64,000 nucleotides of DNA from Fomitopsis serialis. Its lineage: Eukaryota > Basidiomycota > Agaricomycetes > Polyporales > Fomitopsidaceae. Below the pieces are notes generated by a model. That model worked only from the letters and a program-made list of their open reading frames with translations, was not told the DNA's origin and ran no database searches. The position numbers were made by a program, and so were the translations under genes. This document shows positions 44,646 to 55,491 of this stretch, piece after piece. The stretch covers positions 1 to 64,000 of the forward strand of contig NW_025954968.1 of assembly GCF_022376445.1 (NCBI RefSeq), written 5' to 3'. Positions within the stretch are counted from its first letter, which is position 1. Every line of letters starts with the position of its first letter.

Positions 44646-45200
44646 CTAGTCCCCACAACTGTTTGCAAACTGCGGCAAGTTGAGTGAAGGGCACTGCGAT
44701 GTCGGGGTCGAGTAACCGTGCATGTCCTCTAGTAATGGCCTGACTCCACTGCGTGATGTTAACAAACTGTCCCAGATTGGCAACCCAGACGTGGCTCGGG
44801 ACAGCAGAGAATGAGTCGTTTTGTCGAAGAGGAAGTCGAAATGGATGGGTGTAATGATGGCTGGGGACCTGAATGTCGGAGCGGCCCCAATCAACTGCTC
44901 GCCAGGCAGTTGCATCACACTGCCCGCGGTTCTAAACAATGTTGGAAACAGTTCGGAAAATGACGCACTGATCTTAGATTCAGGCTGCTTGTCAATGGAG
45001 CAATTCAAAACCCCGCAATACCTCCCGAATCTAATGTGTCGATTTTGCTGACCACTGCAGGTCACCATTTGCGTGTGTTGGCTCCATTGTACGCAGCTGA
45101 ACACTTTGAGTGAGTCGGCTGTATCCAAACCAGGCAGTGCGGTATGCAGGCTGACATGAAAGTGAATGGGGTTTTGTCTAGGGATGGAGGAATGAGACAC
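44646..45200 (-). CDS. Unrecognised 184-codon open frame
   Basis: Open from ATG 45,200 to stop 44,646. Composition is ordinary, with no domain, membrane span or repeat that I recognise. It lies in a repeat-rich zone and has no visible introns, unlike the host genes here. It may be chance or a transposon remnant. Confidence 0.25.
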   Translation of the reverse strand: MSHSSIPRQNPIHFHVSLHTALPGLDTADSLKVFSCVQWSQHTQMVTCSGQQNRHIRFGRYCGVLNCSIDKQPESKISASFSELFPTLFRTAGSVMQLPGEQLIGAAPTFRSPAIITPIHFDFLFDKTTHSLLSRATSGLPIWDSLLTSRSGVRPLLEDMHGYSTPTSQCPSLNLPQFANSCGD

Positions 45201-46012
45201 GTCCTATGGCCAAAGACGGGCAGCAATTACAGTAGTGTATAAACACTGAACAGAGGTTTGCGATGGAACAGTTGACAGGTGTGAGAGGTATGTGATACTG
45301 AATGAATTTTGTGAAGATAGCGCAATGACTCGCTGTTGTCGTGGTTTGATCCAACCCTCCACTTTGTTGAATTATATGTACGTACAGTCAGTGGTACTGA
45401 AAAGTGGTAAATGGTATGCAGTAACATTGTCAATTCCCTTCAGTGGTTATCCATACCCATGCAATGCACTACCCTTCACCCACACAGCGATAAAAAGGGC
45501 TCCGTGTTGGTTGTGTAGCAGTAACGTCCGAGAATGAATGTTGCAGGCAACTTCTGACATGTACAGCTTCTACCCCCGCAAATGCCTTTTGCATTGCCAG
45601 AAAGTATCAAACACTCTGAAGTGCTTGCGGGATTTGCATGAGCACACTAAGCTGAACCCATAACTGGCCAATATTTTGATTTTGGGTACCTATGACTGGG
45701 GGCAAGAGGTGTTGGTCAGAGCACGTGTTAAGCTAGTTAGCGGAGACCTCAGTCAACGTGAATAAACGAGACTATATTGATGTACCTAGATAGCGGAGAT
45801 GACAGGTGCATTTCAGTAATGTAGAGAACTATGCAATGAGTGAACAGCTTACCCTCAGTTGACGTGAATGAATGACAGAGGGCATGCAAATACACGGAAG
45901 GAGTGGTGTCCCATACATGTGTGAGTGCCTATCTACCAGATATGGAAGGTACTGATGTACCACAACGAACATCATGTATATTGTATGGTCATCTTTATTG
46001 AAATGCTCTAAC
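45201..46012. other. Repeat-zone spacer
   Basis: AT-rich, partly CpG-depleted. No gene or clear repeat identified. Confidence 0.35.
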
Positions 46013-46847
46013 ATTACGATCCCTGAGGTACAAAGGAATTGTTCTTATGACTGGAGAGAATGTAACACTTAGCATGGAGCCCAATGTGGCAGGTTTTTCC
46101 CACAGTGCATGTGACTATTTGAGCACCAGATAACCTAGAATAAGTAACACTTACTATGGTCACATTAGCTGAGTTTCAAATTTCAGACTCCCAGACGACG
46201 CGACTTGCACCAACACACCCAAACAAATGCTGTGGCTGACAATGCCCTATGGACTCCTGTAATGTCTAGCTGGAGCCCAATATGGAAAGTGGTGAACATG
46301 GCATGTGACCTCACCAGCAGCACTGGGCTCCAATATAATCAATTGCTTTTTGCAACAATAAGCACCCACAAATGGGTATGGCAAGCATATAGTCAACTTG
46401 TAGCCCTTGTTTCATAGAGTCTACAGTAAATTTATTGGGCCTCAATAGTGGGTGGTTAGGCCACAAAATGCAAAATACAGAAAAACACAAGTGACTTTGC
46501 AGAATTCAAACTGCTCATTTTCACCCTAGATATGTAGCACATGACCCATACAGTATAGCCATGTGTGTCAAACATCATGAAAATGCTTTATGCCATAACA
46601 GAGCTCAGAATGGGCAAGGACTGCTAATTTCAAGCTTGTACATGGTATTATTGCCAACCTTCCATATATGGTAATCCGTTGTAAACATCACAGGCCTCAT
46701 CGACATCCCATAGTACTCTATGAATATTTCCTGATTTATCCACAAATTATAAAGCACCAGACATTCACTTTATTGAGAGTTACTGGATTTGGAAGGTTAC
46801 TCACCATTTAGGGCAATGTGAGCTTTTGTGATGCTTCTTGTGCAATA

Positions 46848-47066
46848 CTATATTGGTCCGAGATCTCGGCCAGGACAGGGAACTCGGTCAGTCGAGCCTA
46901 GGCAGTGAAGTTTCCATCTGTTTCGTGTAGTAAGCATACCAGTCAATAGCTGTAGTTGAAACAAACACAGCAATGTACCTTTTGTCTGAAATAACCCAGC
47001 CGTTCTTGAGCAATGCATGACTGACCGAGTTCCCTGTCCTGGCCAAGATCCCGGACCGATATAGTA
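46848..47066. mobile_element. 219-bp MITE, ~46-bp TIRs
   Basis: Inverted arms from CTATATTGGTCCGAGATCTC to its complement, with only a few mismatches, and gacagggaactcggtcagtc near the inner edge of each. TA flanks both ends, as for the 695-bp element, so a Tc1/mariner-type MITE is likely. Too small to encode a transposase. Confidence 0.7.
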
Positions 47067-47186
47067 GCCCTCCTACAACTTGCCTGAAATGCATATGTCA
47101 TTGGTGAACACTAGTTACACTTCACTATATTTGTATACATGTCCCTGTTGTACCAGAACAGGCACAATAGCCACTGGGTCTAGCCA

Positions 47187-47273
47187 GTCACATGACCAAT
47201 GACGTGGGGTCGCAACACTTGCAGCGGTGTTTTCGCTGCGACTGCTGCGACCCCACGTCATTGGTCATGTGAC
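47187..47273. repeat. Long hairpin, 28-bp perfect arms
   Basis: Arms starting GTCACATGACCAATGACGTG pair perfectly over 28 bp around a ~31-base loop. Just to the right is the AATGCGCAGAATATTC word that ends the 332-bp cassettes, so this looks like a third kind of palindrome core in the same setting. Confidence 0.75.
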
Positions 47274-49372
47274 TTCGAAAAAGCGGTCAAAAATGCGCAG
47301 AATATTCATTCTGAGGACAAAACCTACTGATTTGGGCCCAGAAAAATCGCATAAATCCCCAATAAATCGGGGGACCTCTCTGTAGCTATCTTGAAGTACT
47401 TTGAGGTGGTATGATACCAATATGTCTACAATCACAGGTGCCACCCAATCAGCTTTCATGACACAATAGTAACAGTACCACATTGGGTGTTACCTGTGGC
47501 CACTCTATGATATCTTGGAGTGAATGCTCAAGATGAGAGCACAATGTTTAATGTTTGAGGACTCAGACAGTATGCCATTGAGGTATCCAATACATATGTA
47601 GCCTGACAAGTGAGAGTATGCACATCTAACAATATCACTAGACACAGCCATGTGTGTGCTCCCAATATGTCTGATTTACTCACCATCACACCAGAGTGGG
47701 TCTACTATTTTCCCCAGAAATTGCATTACATAGCACCCTGTGCCAATGAGTGTAGGAATGCATACTATGCTAATTGTCATTGATACAGACAGAGAGCACA
47801 GTTGAGAAGTTTTCAAATGCCTACAACTATGGAAAGATGCAAAATGGGTCACATAAAGCACTGAGATCCATGAGAAGGAGCATCAGCAACTTTTAATGTC
47901 TCACAATAGCATTTCAAGAACAGGACACAGTACACGTATAATGCATGTATGCTGACTAGGCCCACAAAGCATTGCCCAGTGTGAGATTGCCAATTGGGAG
48001 GGCACCTGCCCTATGTAGTAGTAATCATGATTGTGTGATAGCTTCTTCACAGACCTCCTCATAATTTCCATAGCCTTCATATGGAACAAAGCCTGAACAT
48101 GTGCAGGATATTCATTTTGAGGCCACTTAACCTCCTTGTGTAGGCTCAGAAAAAAATCCCAAACTCCAGAAAATCAATGAAGTACTAATGAATGACATAT
48201 GTGGTCATTTTGCTCACCCAAAGCTCTGGACTACAACTGGTCCATCTGAAGGAGTGAAAGACTTATGCAGACTGCCTGCTATTGTGCAAGAAAAAAACAG
48301 TGATGTTGATGATAGAATTCTTATATACAGGTTCTTGCTCTCCATTGAATATTTGTAACAATGTCTGAGACAGATCCCTCAGGTCATGAATTAGGGACTT
48401 TTGGCAGTAACATAGCTTTGATACTATGGAGGCTGTCATTTGTTAGCAATGTGAACTCCTCAGTGTAAATTGTGAGGCACAAACATGATGTGCCCACCTA
48501 ATCCATTTAGCAGATTGTTGCTAGTAACTTGTTACATATGTCTGTAGTGACAGTGACATGCTATGGAATGATGTTGGGACAAGTGATGAGGAGGAATACA
48601 GATGAGAATTCCAGTATACTGTATCTTGACCATGTGACTTACTGTTTTTCCACAGCATGAGCTAAAATTCAGCAACAAGGATCATGAATGTACCAAACTT
48701 AACCTGAACAGACTTTGACATTGGGAAGGTCTAGGCCAGTATAGTAACAATTTGTAGGGAAGTATATGACTCCCTACCCAGCTCAAATGGTACAATGAAC
48801 TCTAATAATTATTATTATTCATTCATTAGCATGCTCTACACAGATTATGTAATAGAAAAGACTGCCAGTTTGAGGTGGTATCATTGTTCAGTGTTTGAGA
48901 CAGTACATTATATCCCAGACATGGTATAACAGGACAGCTTAGCTACAGTTAGGCAAGAACAACTGTGCAACCGCACATATCATTGGGTAATGGCTGTATA
49001 GCAATATTGGCATAGCTACCTAGAATCAATAAAGTTTTTGGAAAGGTTATGGATTGTCTAGGACACTTAGGACTCAGGATTTGTGTTACCACATTGAGGA
49101 TGATGAGCTGAGCCATATGAACATTACTACTATGATACTCCCTGATGAATAAAATTTGGCTTGTGCAAGGTTAGTATTATTGTTAAGGCTTGACAAATGC
49201 TTGGTCTAGTCAAGCACAGAAGTTAGTCTCACAGACTAGTATGTATCAATACATAATACATATAATCATTGATAAGTGAGATTGAAGTGATAATTTGATG
49301 AACCAGAAAACAAAAGACACAGACAACACAACTGGGATCGTATTGCCATACATGGCCCACTCCCCAGCAAGT

Positions 49373-49968
49373 CATGCAATGGTGTGAATTGGAGCAGGAG
49401 GCTACAAAAATGTTTGGAGTGAGTGCATGACTGATTGATTTTGAATCTAGCTAACTATCTATGTTGTACACCCCATGCTTGACTTGCACTGGACAATGGG
49501 CCTCATCAGCTTGAAGCAAGAGTTCCTGCTGTCAGATGACAAAGTCACACAAGTGTGCATGTAGTGGGACAACTTCATATGAGCACACTTTGCAAAGGAG
49601 AGCAAGAAGATCTACAGTGTGGACAGCCAAGAGAGTGTGTCAACTGATACGATCAAAGAGTATGCCACGATTGAGCGGATTTGGTCAGCAAGCCCCATTA
49701 ACCATGTAATGTCTGTTGTGTGTAATCAATTGATCAGGTATGGAGCCCCCCAGTCTATGACTAGTATGGCTTGCCCATATATTCAAAATCAAAATCAAAA
49801 ACAGAGAAACACCTCTACCTCTGTAGACAAACATGATCATTTGACTGGGATACACTGACTGAGCTTCAACCAACTGTTATAGATATAGTAAGCTCACCTC
49901 ATAGCCCTTCATTCAGAGTGCTTTTCATAAAGTTGAGCCCCGATTGAAGTGGCTGAATGGATAGCACA
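49373..49968. other. Spacer with a displaced R6 fragment
   Basis: 49,740-49,930 resembles 35,860-36,040 of R6 copy B (gacttgcccatat, agagaaacac, ctctgtagaca, agtaagctcacc). The rest shows nothing. Confidence 0.45.
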
Positions 49969-51541
49969 ACTTGCTGGGGAGTGGGCCATGCCTGGCAATA
50001 TGATCTCAGTTGTGGTGTCTTAGTCTTTGTCTTCATAAAGGCTCATTGATACAGTGCTTGGACACCATTGAATACATTTATGTATACTAGTCTGATGGAC
50101 TAACTTCCATTCTTTATCAGGCCATGCAATCATGAAAAATGTGCACAAGACAACTTGGAAAGATTAGGATGTGCCAAAGTAGTAGCAGAGATGTACACAG
50201 TTATGGAGCCCAGTTCATCATCCTCATTGTGGCAATACCAGAGGACTGAATCATGAAAACTAAGTATACAATGTGCATATTTCTTTGACAAAAACATCTT
50301 TGACCCTATAGAGATATGACAATATTGCCATATGGCCAATAGCCAACAATATGTCAAATGACACAGTTGCACACTAGTTCTTTCACATTTGTAGCTTTCC
50401 TGTCTTGTTTCACTATGTCTGACACTTTTACTGGCTTCAATAAGTGAATAATAAAGTATACCACTTGCATGGTGGAAGACTTTCATATCAGGGAATTTGT
50501 GTAGGTAGTGCTTATCTAACTAAAAAATGACAGTAATCAGCATCAATTGCCTTCATTGAACATTCTCAATTTAGTAGGTCAACACTTCCCTATGTTAGAG
50601 TTTGTAAGTCAACCTGGAATTTATGCTGAGGCTGGTGCACTCATATGAGCTCTTGATTAACTGAATTTACTGTTTTACCAGAATCAATTGCAAGTATGAC
50701 TTCTATACAACTCATATTTAGGGTACTTAAGAGCCATTATATGTATGGACTTATGACTGGATTAAAACACAACAATTGTTAAACAAAATGTTTGGATAGT
50801 TGAATAAGTAGTCTATACTCACTATGTGGTCTATGTGTTGTTACCTGGACCAAAATATCCTGCTGGATACATTGGCAAGCATGATCACTTATTGAGAGCC
50901 AGCCTGAAGCTTTGGTATATGACCATTGTGCAAATATAACTTTTTGGGTAAATTCCTGAACGAAGGGCTGCATAATAAGTGTACTATGTGAAAGCATGGC
51001 AGAGCAACTGAACCTCAATGGGTAGTGAGGCAACCTATTGCCCATGGGGTGTATGTGACAGTAGGTATCAGCAATACTAAAGCCATGAAAATAAGTCACA
51101 AGGCTTAGCAGTCCTGGGATGCTCATCCATGGACCTTACTCTCCTCCTCTCTTTGTTTGTGATTCCTTCATAGCATGTTGCTGTCAACACAAATATATGT
51201 AGAAATCCATGTAGCCTGCTAAATCAGTTCAGTGGGTATAGATGTTTGTAGCTCAGGATTTATACTGGGTAGACATTGCCAATAAATGAGGGCATGCATA
51301 GACTTCACAGGTTGTGTTACAGCTAACATTGCCAAATGAGGACCTCAGGGATCTGGCACAGGCATGGTGATGATTATTTAATGAAGAGCAAGAACCTGGA
51401 AATGAGAATTTTGTGATCAACATCACAGTTGTTTCCTTTCATAACAGTATGCAGTCTGCATAATTCTTGTAACCAGCCTGAACTTGATCTAATGTGTGCA
51501 CAACACTGCCAGAACACTATAACCACACATATGTAACTCAT
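49969..51541 (+). repeat. Dispersed repeat D, copy 2
   Basis: Direct-orientation partner of 10,355-11,982, some 39.6 kb away, with the same start motif and the same end (atatgtaactcat). No coding capacity. Direct repeats at this distance could support recombination that deletes everything between them. Confidence 0.7.
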
Positions 51542-52171
51542 GACAAATAACAAGGCTGCTCACTTTTACTTGCCATACACCATCACAAGGTGTGGTCATT
51601 GTGTCTAGCAAGTCATTTGATCCATGATATAGGGTCCTTTGCTCTATGAACAAGCTTCTCCCAGGTCAAAATATTGCTGCATGTTTGTCACTGTTCATAG
51701 TCTTGCCCACTTAGGTAGGCAACTCCAGTCATTGGACTTACTCATGATGTGTACTCATCAATTCAGTGTCTCCCAACAAACAAGACAAAGCAAAATCTAC
51801 TTATACACTGATGTCAACACAAAAATCTTCCATTAATGCACTAATAGGTTATTGTATGATGTGTCTGCACAGCCCTCACCAGTGCTTGTTTTCTGATGCC
51901 CCATGTGTTGTACACATCATGTTTAAACCACCATGCCCAACACTAAAGTGTGATTCATACCATCTTTTGTTGTACAATGCCCAGTAATGACAAGAGATTC
52001 ATGTGTCTTAGGTTCACAGAGCCTAGAACAGTCAGATGTTATAAGTCCTACATCACAATGAGTCTTGATTGCTCATTCCAGAATTCATTATATCTTGTTG
52101 CAAGTCATGAAACTGCATTGTGCTTTGATCCACATGACTGTGTTTGATGATACTTCAGAAGAATGGTTCTA
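51542..52171. other. CpG-poor 3' flank of BRAP2
   Basis: About 630 bases without a gene. CG is nearly absent right up to, and past, the BRAP2 stop codon. Confidence 0.5.
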
Positions 52172-54345
52172 TCACCTCCCCTTTTTCCTTCCACCTCTGT
52201 CCACACTACTAGTTGGTCCACTACCTATTTCTATAGATCCACCTGCTGCCTCTGCAACCAAGCCTTGTCCAGCCTCAATCTTGCTTCTTGTTTCCAGTGT
52301 GAACATGATGTCTTGAACTTGATCCTCCAGCTCTTGGATTCTCTGAGAATACCTGTGTTTCTCCTGATTGGCTTGATCCATTTCAATGCGAGCCCTCTGC
52401 AAGTTCTCCAACAACCCCTTGCTCACAGCACGCTCCTCCTTTAACTCTTTGGTTAGCCGTGTGGAGAGCTCTGCACTTCTCTCAGCTTTCTTGTGCGCCT
52501 TCACAACTTCGGCTTGCACCTCTGCACTCCTCGCTTCCTCCGCTTGTGTATGTGACCTGGTGACAGTTTGCGCCCTTTGCCTTTCTTCGTCTCGTTCACG
52601 GCTGAGCTGCTGGACCACTGCGCGTAGGTCACCCATCTCGACCCGTAGGTCCGCTATTTGTTCTTCATAGAATGCGCGCTGCGAGTCGAGCTGGGATGTC
52701 AGCAAATAAGAATACTCGATGCCTATTGCTTCGATCTTCTCCGCGCTCAGAGCGTCCTCGCGACTGGGTCCTCGACGATCACCGCCAGCGCCGCGGGGTG
52801 CTTGGGATCCGATGGCCGACGCCGCGGAAGGCAGTTCGACAAGCTTGCCATCCGCCTTATTTTGAATGAGGCGGTGGACATAGCCGTCTGCCGCATAGTC
52901 CCAGACCCGCTGCGTCTCTAACTCGAGGGCGTAAAGATGTGTTGTCCGCGAGTAGTGTGCGTACGCATGGGCGCGACCATACCGACCGCAGCCAATGTTA
53001 CCACAGATGAGACAGATCCACAAGTTGGTGGTGCTCTCGCATTCAACACAGCGCGCTGCGGGCGATGCGCGTAAGAAGGGAATCGAGCGGCTGGTAGCGC
53101 TTCCCGCGGGAGGATGCGAGGACAGCAATGTCTGCGAATAGCGGCAGACAGGGCATCTGACGAAATCAGCATGACGGACGTAGCTGAGAGACACAGAATG
53201 CACACCTACTGTCGCCCCATTTGCTGAGGCAGGCGCAGTGGAAAGTATGTGAGCAGGGAACGGTGACGAGACCGGTGACCGCTGAGTCCATCCGCTCCAG
53301 ACAGACAGGGCATGTAGGCAGCTCATACACTAGATCTGAGCCATGCTGCGCCTCGTCGCGCATGAGGCTCTCCGTGAGCGATTCGTCACGTTCGATGCTG
53401 ACCGACGCGACGCGGACGACATGGCATGTTTCCGGCTGTGCAGCGAGCCTTGAGAACGTCTGTATCATGAACTGCGGCGGAAGATGTACTCACCTCCATG
53501 GAGTTGAATGGCTTCCCATTGTACGCTTCGGCGAACTCCGAAGCATTCGATGTCGTTCTGAATTTTAGGAGGACAAGAGACCGGTTCGGGGCCGAATCTC
53601 TAGCAATTGACTCGTCAGAATCTTCTTAGTATATAAGAGGAATCAATCATACCGTATCATCCTTAACAACGATATCCCGTCCGTGGCAGGAGCAACAAAA
53701 GCCAGGAAGTCGGAGGGCGTCATCCATGCTGGGACGGCCAGGACTGCGAGAATAAGCCCTTGACTATCAGACACGACATTGGAACGTGAGGTCTTCGTCT
53801 GATGAGCATGTACAAAGGTGCTTTCCGCCCGGTCGTCTGTCGAGGCTCCAGACTCCGTGCCCCCGCAACATCGCGAAAATATGCACGATGCCCTCGGGTA
53901 AGTTTGTCGAGCCAGAAGCCGTCGGCGTCGGTGCAGCAGCACTAAACGTGGCTACTACAGGCTCTGTTTGCAGCGTTAATGGTAATCGAGGACATGATGA
54001 CAATACTATGTACTACTCACCTCTGCGTCGCGCATCCGTAGCTTTCTCCTTTCCAACTCCCGCCTTCTTGGAACCTGCCACGCTCATGGTTTCGGACGAG
54101 CAATCAACCCAGTCAACCCTGATAGAACCGAAACGATAGTCTGTTGGGGTGACGTCGTCGCCGCTGGCCGGTTCGGTGAGTGTATAGCGACGGCCAGTAG
54201 GGCCCGGTTTGTGAGACGGCAAAGGCTGGAAAATGGAGGACGGGACAAAGGAAGATGAGACTGACGATGGGGGCGAAAAAGAGGTTGATGGTGTCGGTAT
54301 GTTCGACCGAGAACGGAGAGAAATGCGGATGTGATAATTCCGCAT
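52172..54345 (-). CDS. BRAP2: BRAP2/ETP1-type RING-UBP E3 ubiquitin ligase
   Basis: A host gene. Reading leftwards from ATG 54,345: an N-terminal Ser/Pro-rich part with YRFGSIRVDWVD; LPEGIVHIF; the BRAP2 RRM-like domain (LAVLAVPAWMTPSDFLAFVAPATDGISLLRMIR, DSAPNRSLVLLKFRTTSNASEFAEAYNGKPFNSME); the RING finger (CPVCLERMDSAVTGLVTVPCSHTFHCACLSKW, CPVCR); the UBP zinc finger (CVECESTTNLWICLICGNIGCGRYGRAHAYAHY); a long coiled coil and a basic tail, stop at 52,172. Family members bind ubiquitin and act as E3 ligases, limiting Ras/MAPK signalling in animals and aiding ethanol tolerance in yeast. Introns confirmed by homology include the 49-base GTGTGC...GTCAG intron inside the RING. The frame between about 53,760 and 53,880 is unresolved: a short intron or a frameshift. 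The last ~215 coding bases have no CpG. Confidence 0.9.
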
Positions 54346-54477
54346 GAGCTACGAGGCGGAGGTTGGGCAGAACGAGGCGTCGCGGGAAGACGCCCTGGGA
54401 AGTGCTCGCGCCTTCAGTATGTAAGCGGCCACATCGTGAAAGCCAGCCTCCAAGAGACATGGCTCGTCTCCACTGCA
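54346..54477. promoter_or_regulatory. Bidirectional promoter, BRAP2 and NUDIX
   Basis: Only 132 bases separate the two start codons, which face away from each other, so both genes must share control DNA. GC-rich, no TATA box seen. Confidence 0.6.
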
Positions 54478-55491
54478 ATGCTTCGGACCCTCACGATTGC
54501 TGCGACTGCAAACCCCTCCCCTGCGCGGGTGTCGTTGACATCGCCATTCACCCGGCAGTCGCTTAACGCCATACGATCCTTACTTGCCAATACACTCGAA
54601 GGCTCAGACATCCCGGTCGCCGAAGAGTCGCATGCCGCGGTCCTCATTCCTCTTTGCAATGTGGACAACAAGCCCGGTCTACTTCTTGAAGTGCGGGGGA
54701 AATTGAGGACGCATTCAGGGGAAGTGAGGTGCGTACGTCGTCAAATTGGTATCGCCGGTATGAACGTATGCATCACAGCTTTCCTGGGGGCAAGGTAGAC
54801 AAGGCTAGTACATACTGTATCTGTGAAGGTTACCAAGAATCATCATTGACTTCGTTTTCGTTCAGACCGACGCGTCCCCCTTGGCAGCAGCGCTGCGTGA
54901 AAGTCAAGAGGAACTGGGTATACATCCTCAGCAAGTAGAAATCCTGGGGCGCATAGGTCCCGCGGAGACTTCGCTGAGCGGACTGCGGGTGTGGCCGTAC
55001 GTCGTGAGTGGATTCTCCACCTGGCATGCGCATCCAGTGTCCACCATGTCAATCACTGACATCGCTCGATGCAGGGCTTTGTCCACCCTGCACGGCAGGT
55101 GGACGCATATTCAGAGCAAGCTGACGCCCCGGAGGTCGATGTGCCCTTACCGTCCCTGGCTCTCTCCTCTCTTAGACTTTCGCCTGCCGAGGTTGCCCAC
55201 GCATTTCACCTTCCGATGTCTGCTTTAGTCTCACCGCCACGCCTACATACGTACCTCTTCCGCGCTGAAAGGCCTTACTTCGCCGTCAGCGTTGCGGACC
55301 TCGTCGCGGGACCTCACGCGGTACACTCAGGACCTGACCCCACGCCTTCCTGGATCAATGACCCTCAGCAGCGCGACGAGATTGGTGGTGGCCGCGAAGG
55401 GCGTCTCGAGGTTTGGGGACTAACAGGATGGTATCTTTCGGAATTGATGCGCTGTCTTGGGGTATACAGTGATCAGCCGAGCATTCGATGA
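54478..55491 (+). CDS. CoA-type NUDIX pyrophosphohydrolase
   Basis: Related to yeast Pcd1 and human NUDT7/8, which cleave CoA and its oxidised forms in peroxisomes or mitochondria. Exons 54478-54728, 54779-54794, 54866-55003 and 55075-55491 give 273 residues: an N-terminal helical part, [37 protein letters not shown], the Nudix box region TDASPLAAALRESQEELGI, and a C-terminus with FHLPMSALVSPP and GRLEVWGLTGWYLSELM, all typical of the CoA subfamily. The second exon is only 16 bases by the GT-AG reading and codes for SFPGGK. The Nudix loop then comes out about three residues short; see the finding on the possible GC-AG donor. No peroxisomal SKL-like end (it ends SIR). A cleavable N-terminal targeting sequence is possible. 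Confidence 0.85.

Larger units (their letters stand above)
46013..49372 (-). mobile_element. R6 repeat, copy C (shorter, diverged)
   Basis: Begins at 46,013 with the complement of the R6 3' end (ATTACGATCCCTGAGG), followed by the same order of landmarks as copy B: ATTTCAGACTCCCAGACGAC, then cacaaaatgcaaaatacag. It closes at 49,333-49,372 with the boundary motif. At 3.4 kb it is about half of R6, so either internally deleted or a derivative. CpG-poor; no genes. Confidence 0.55.
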
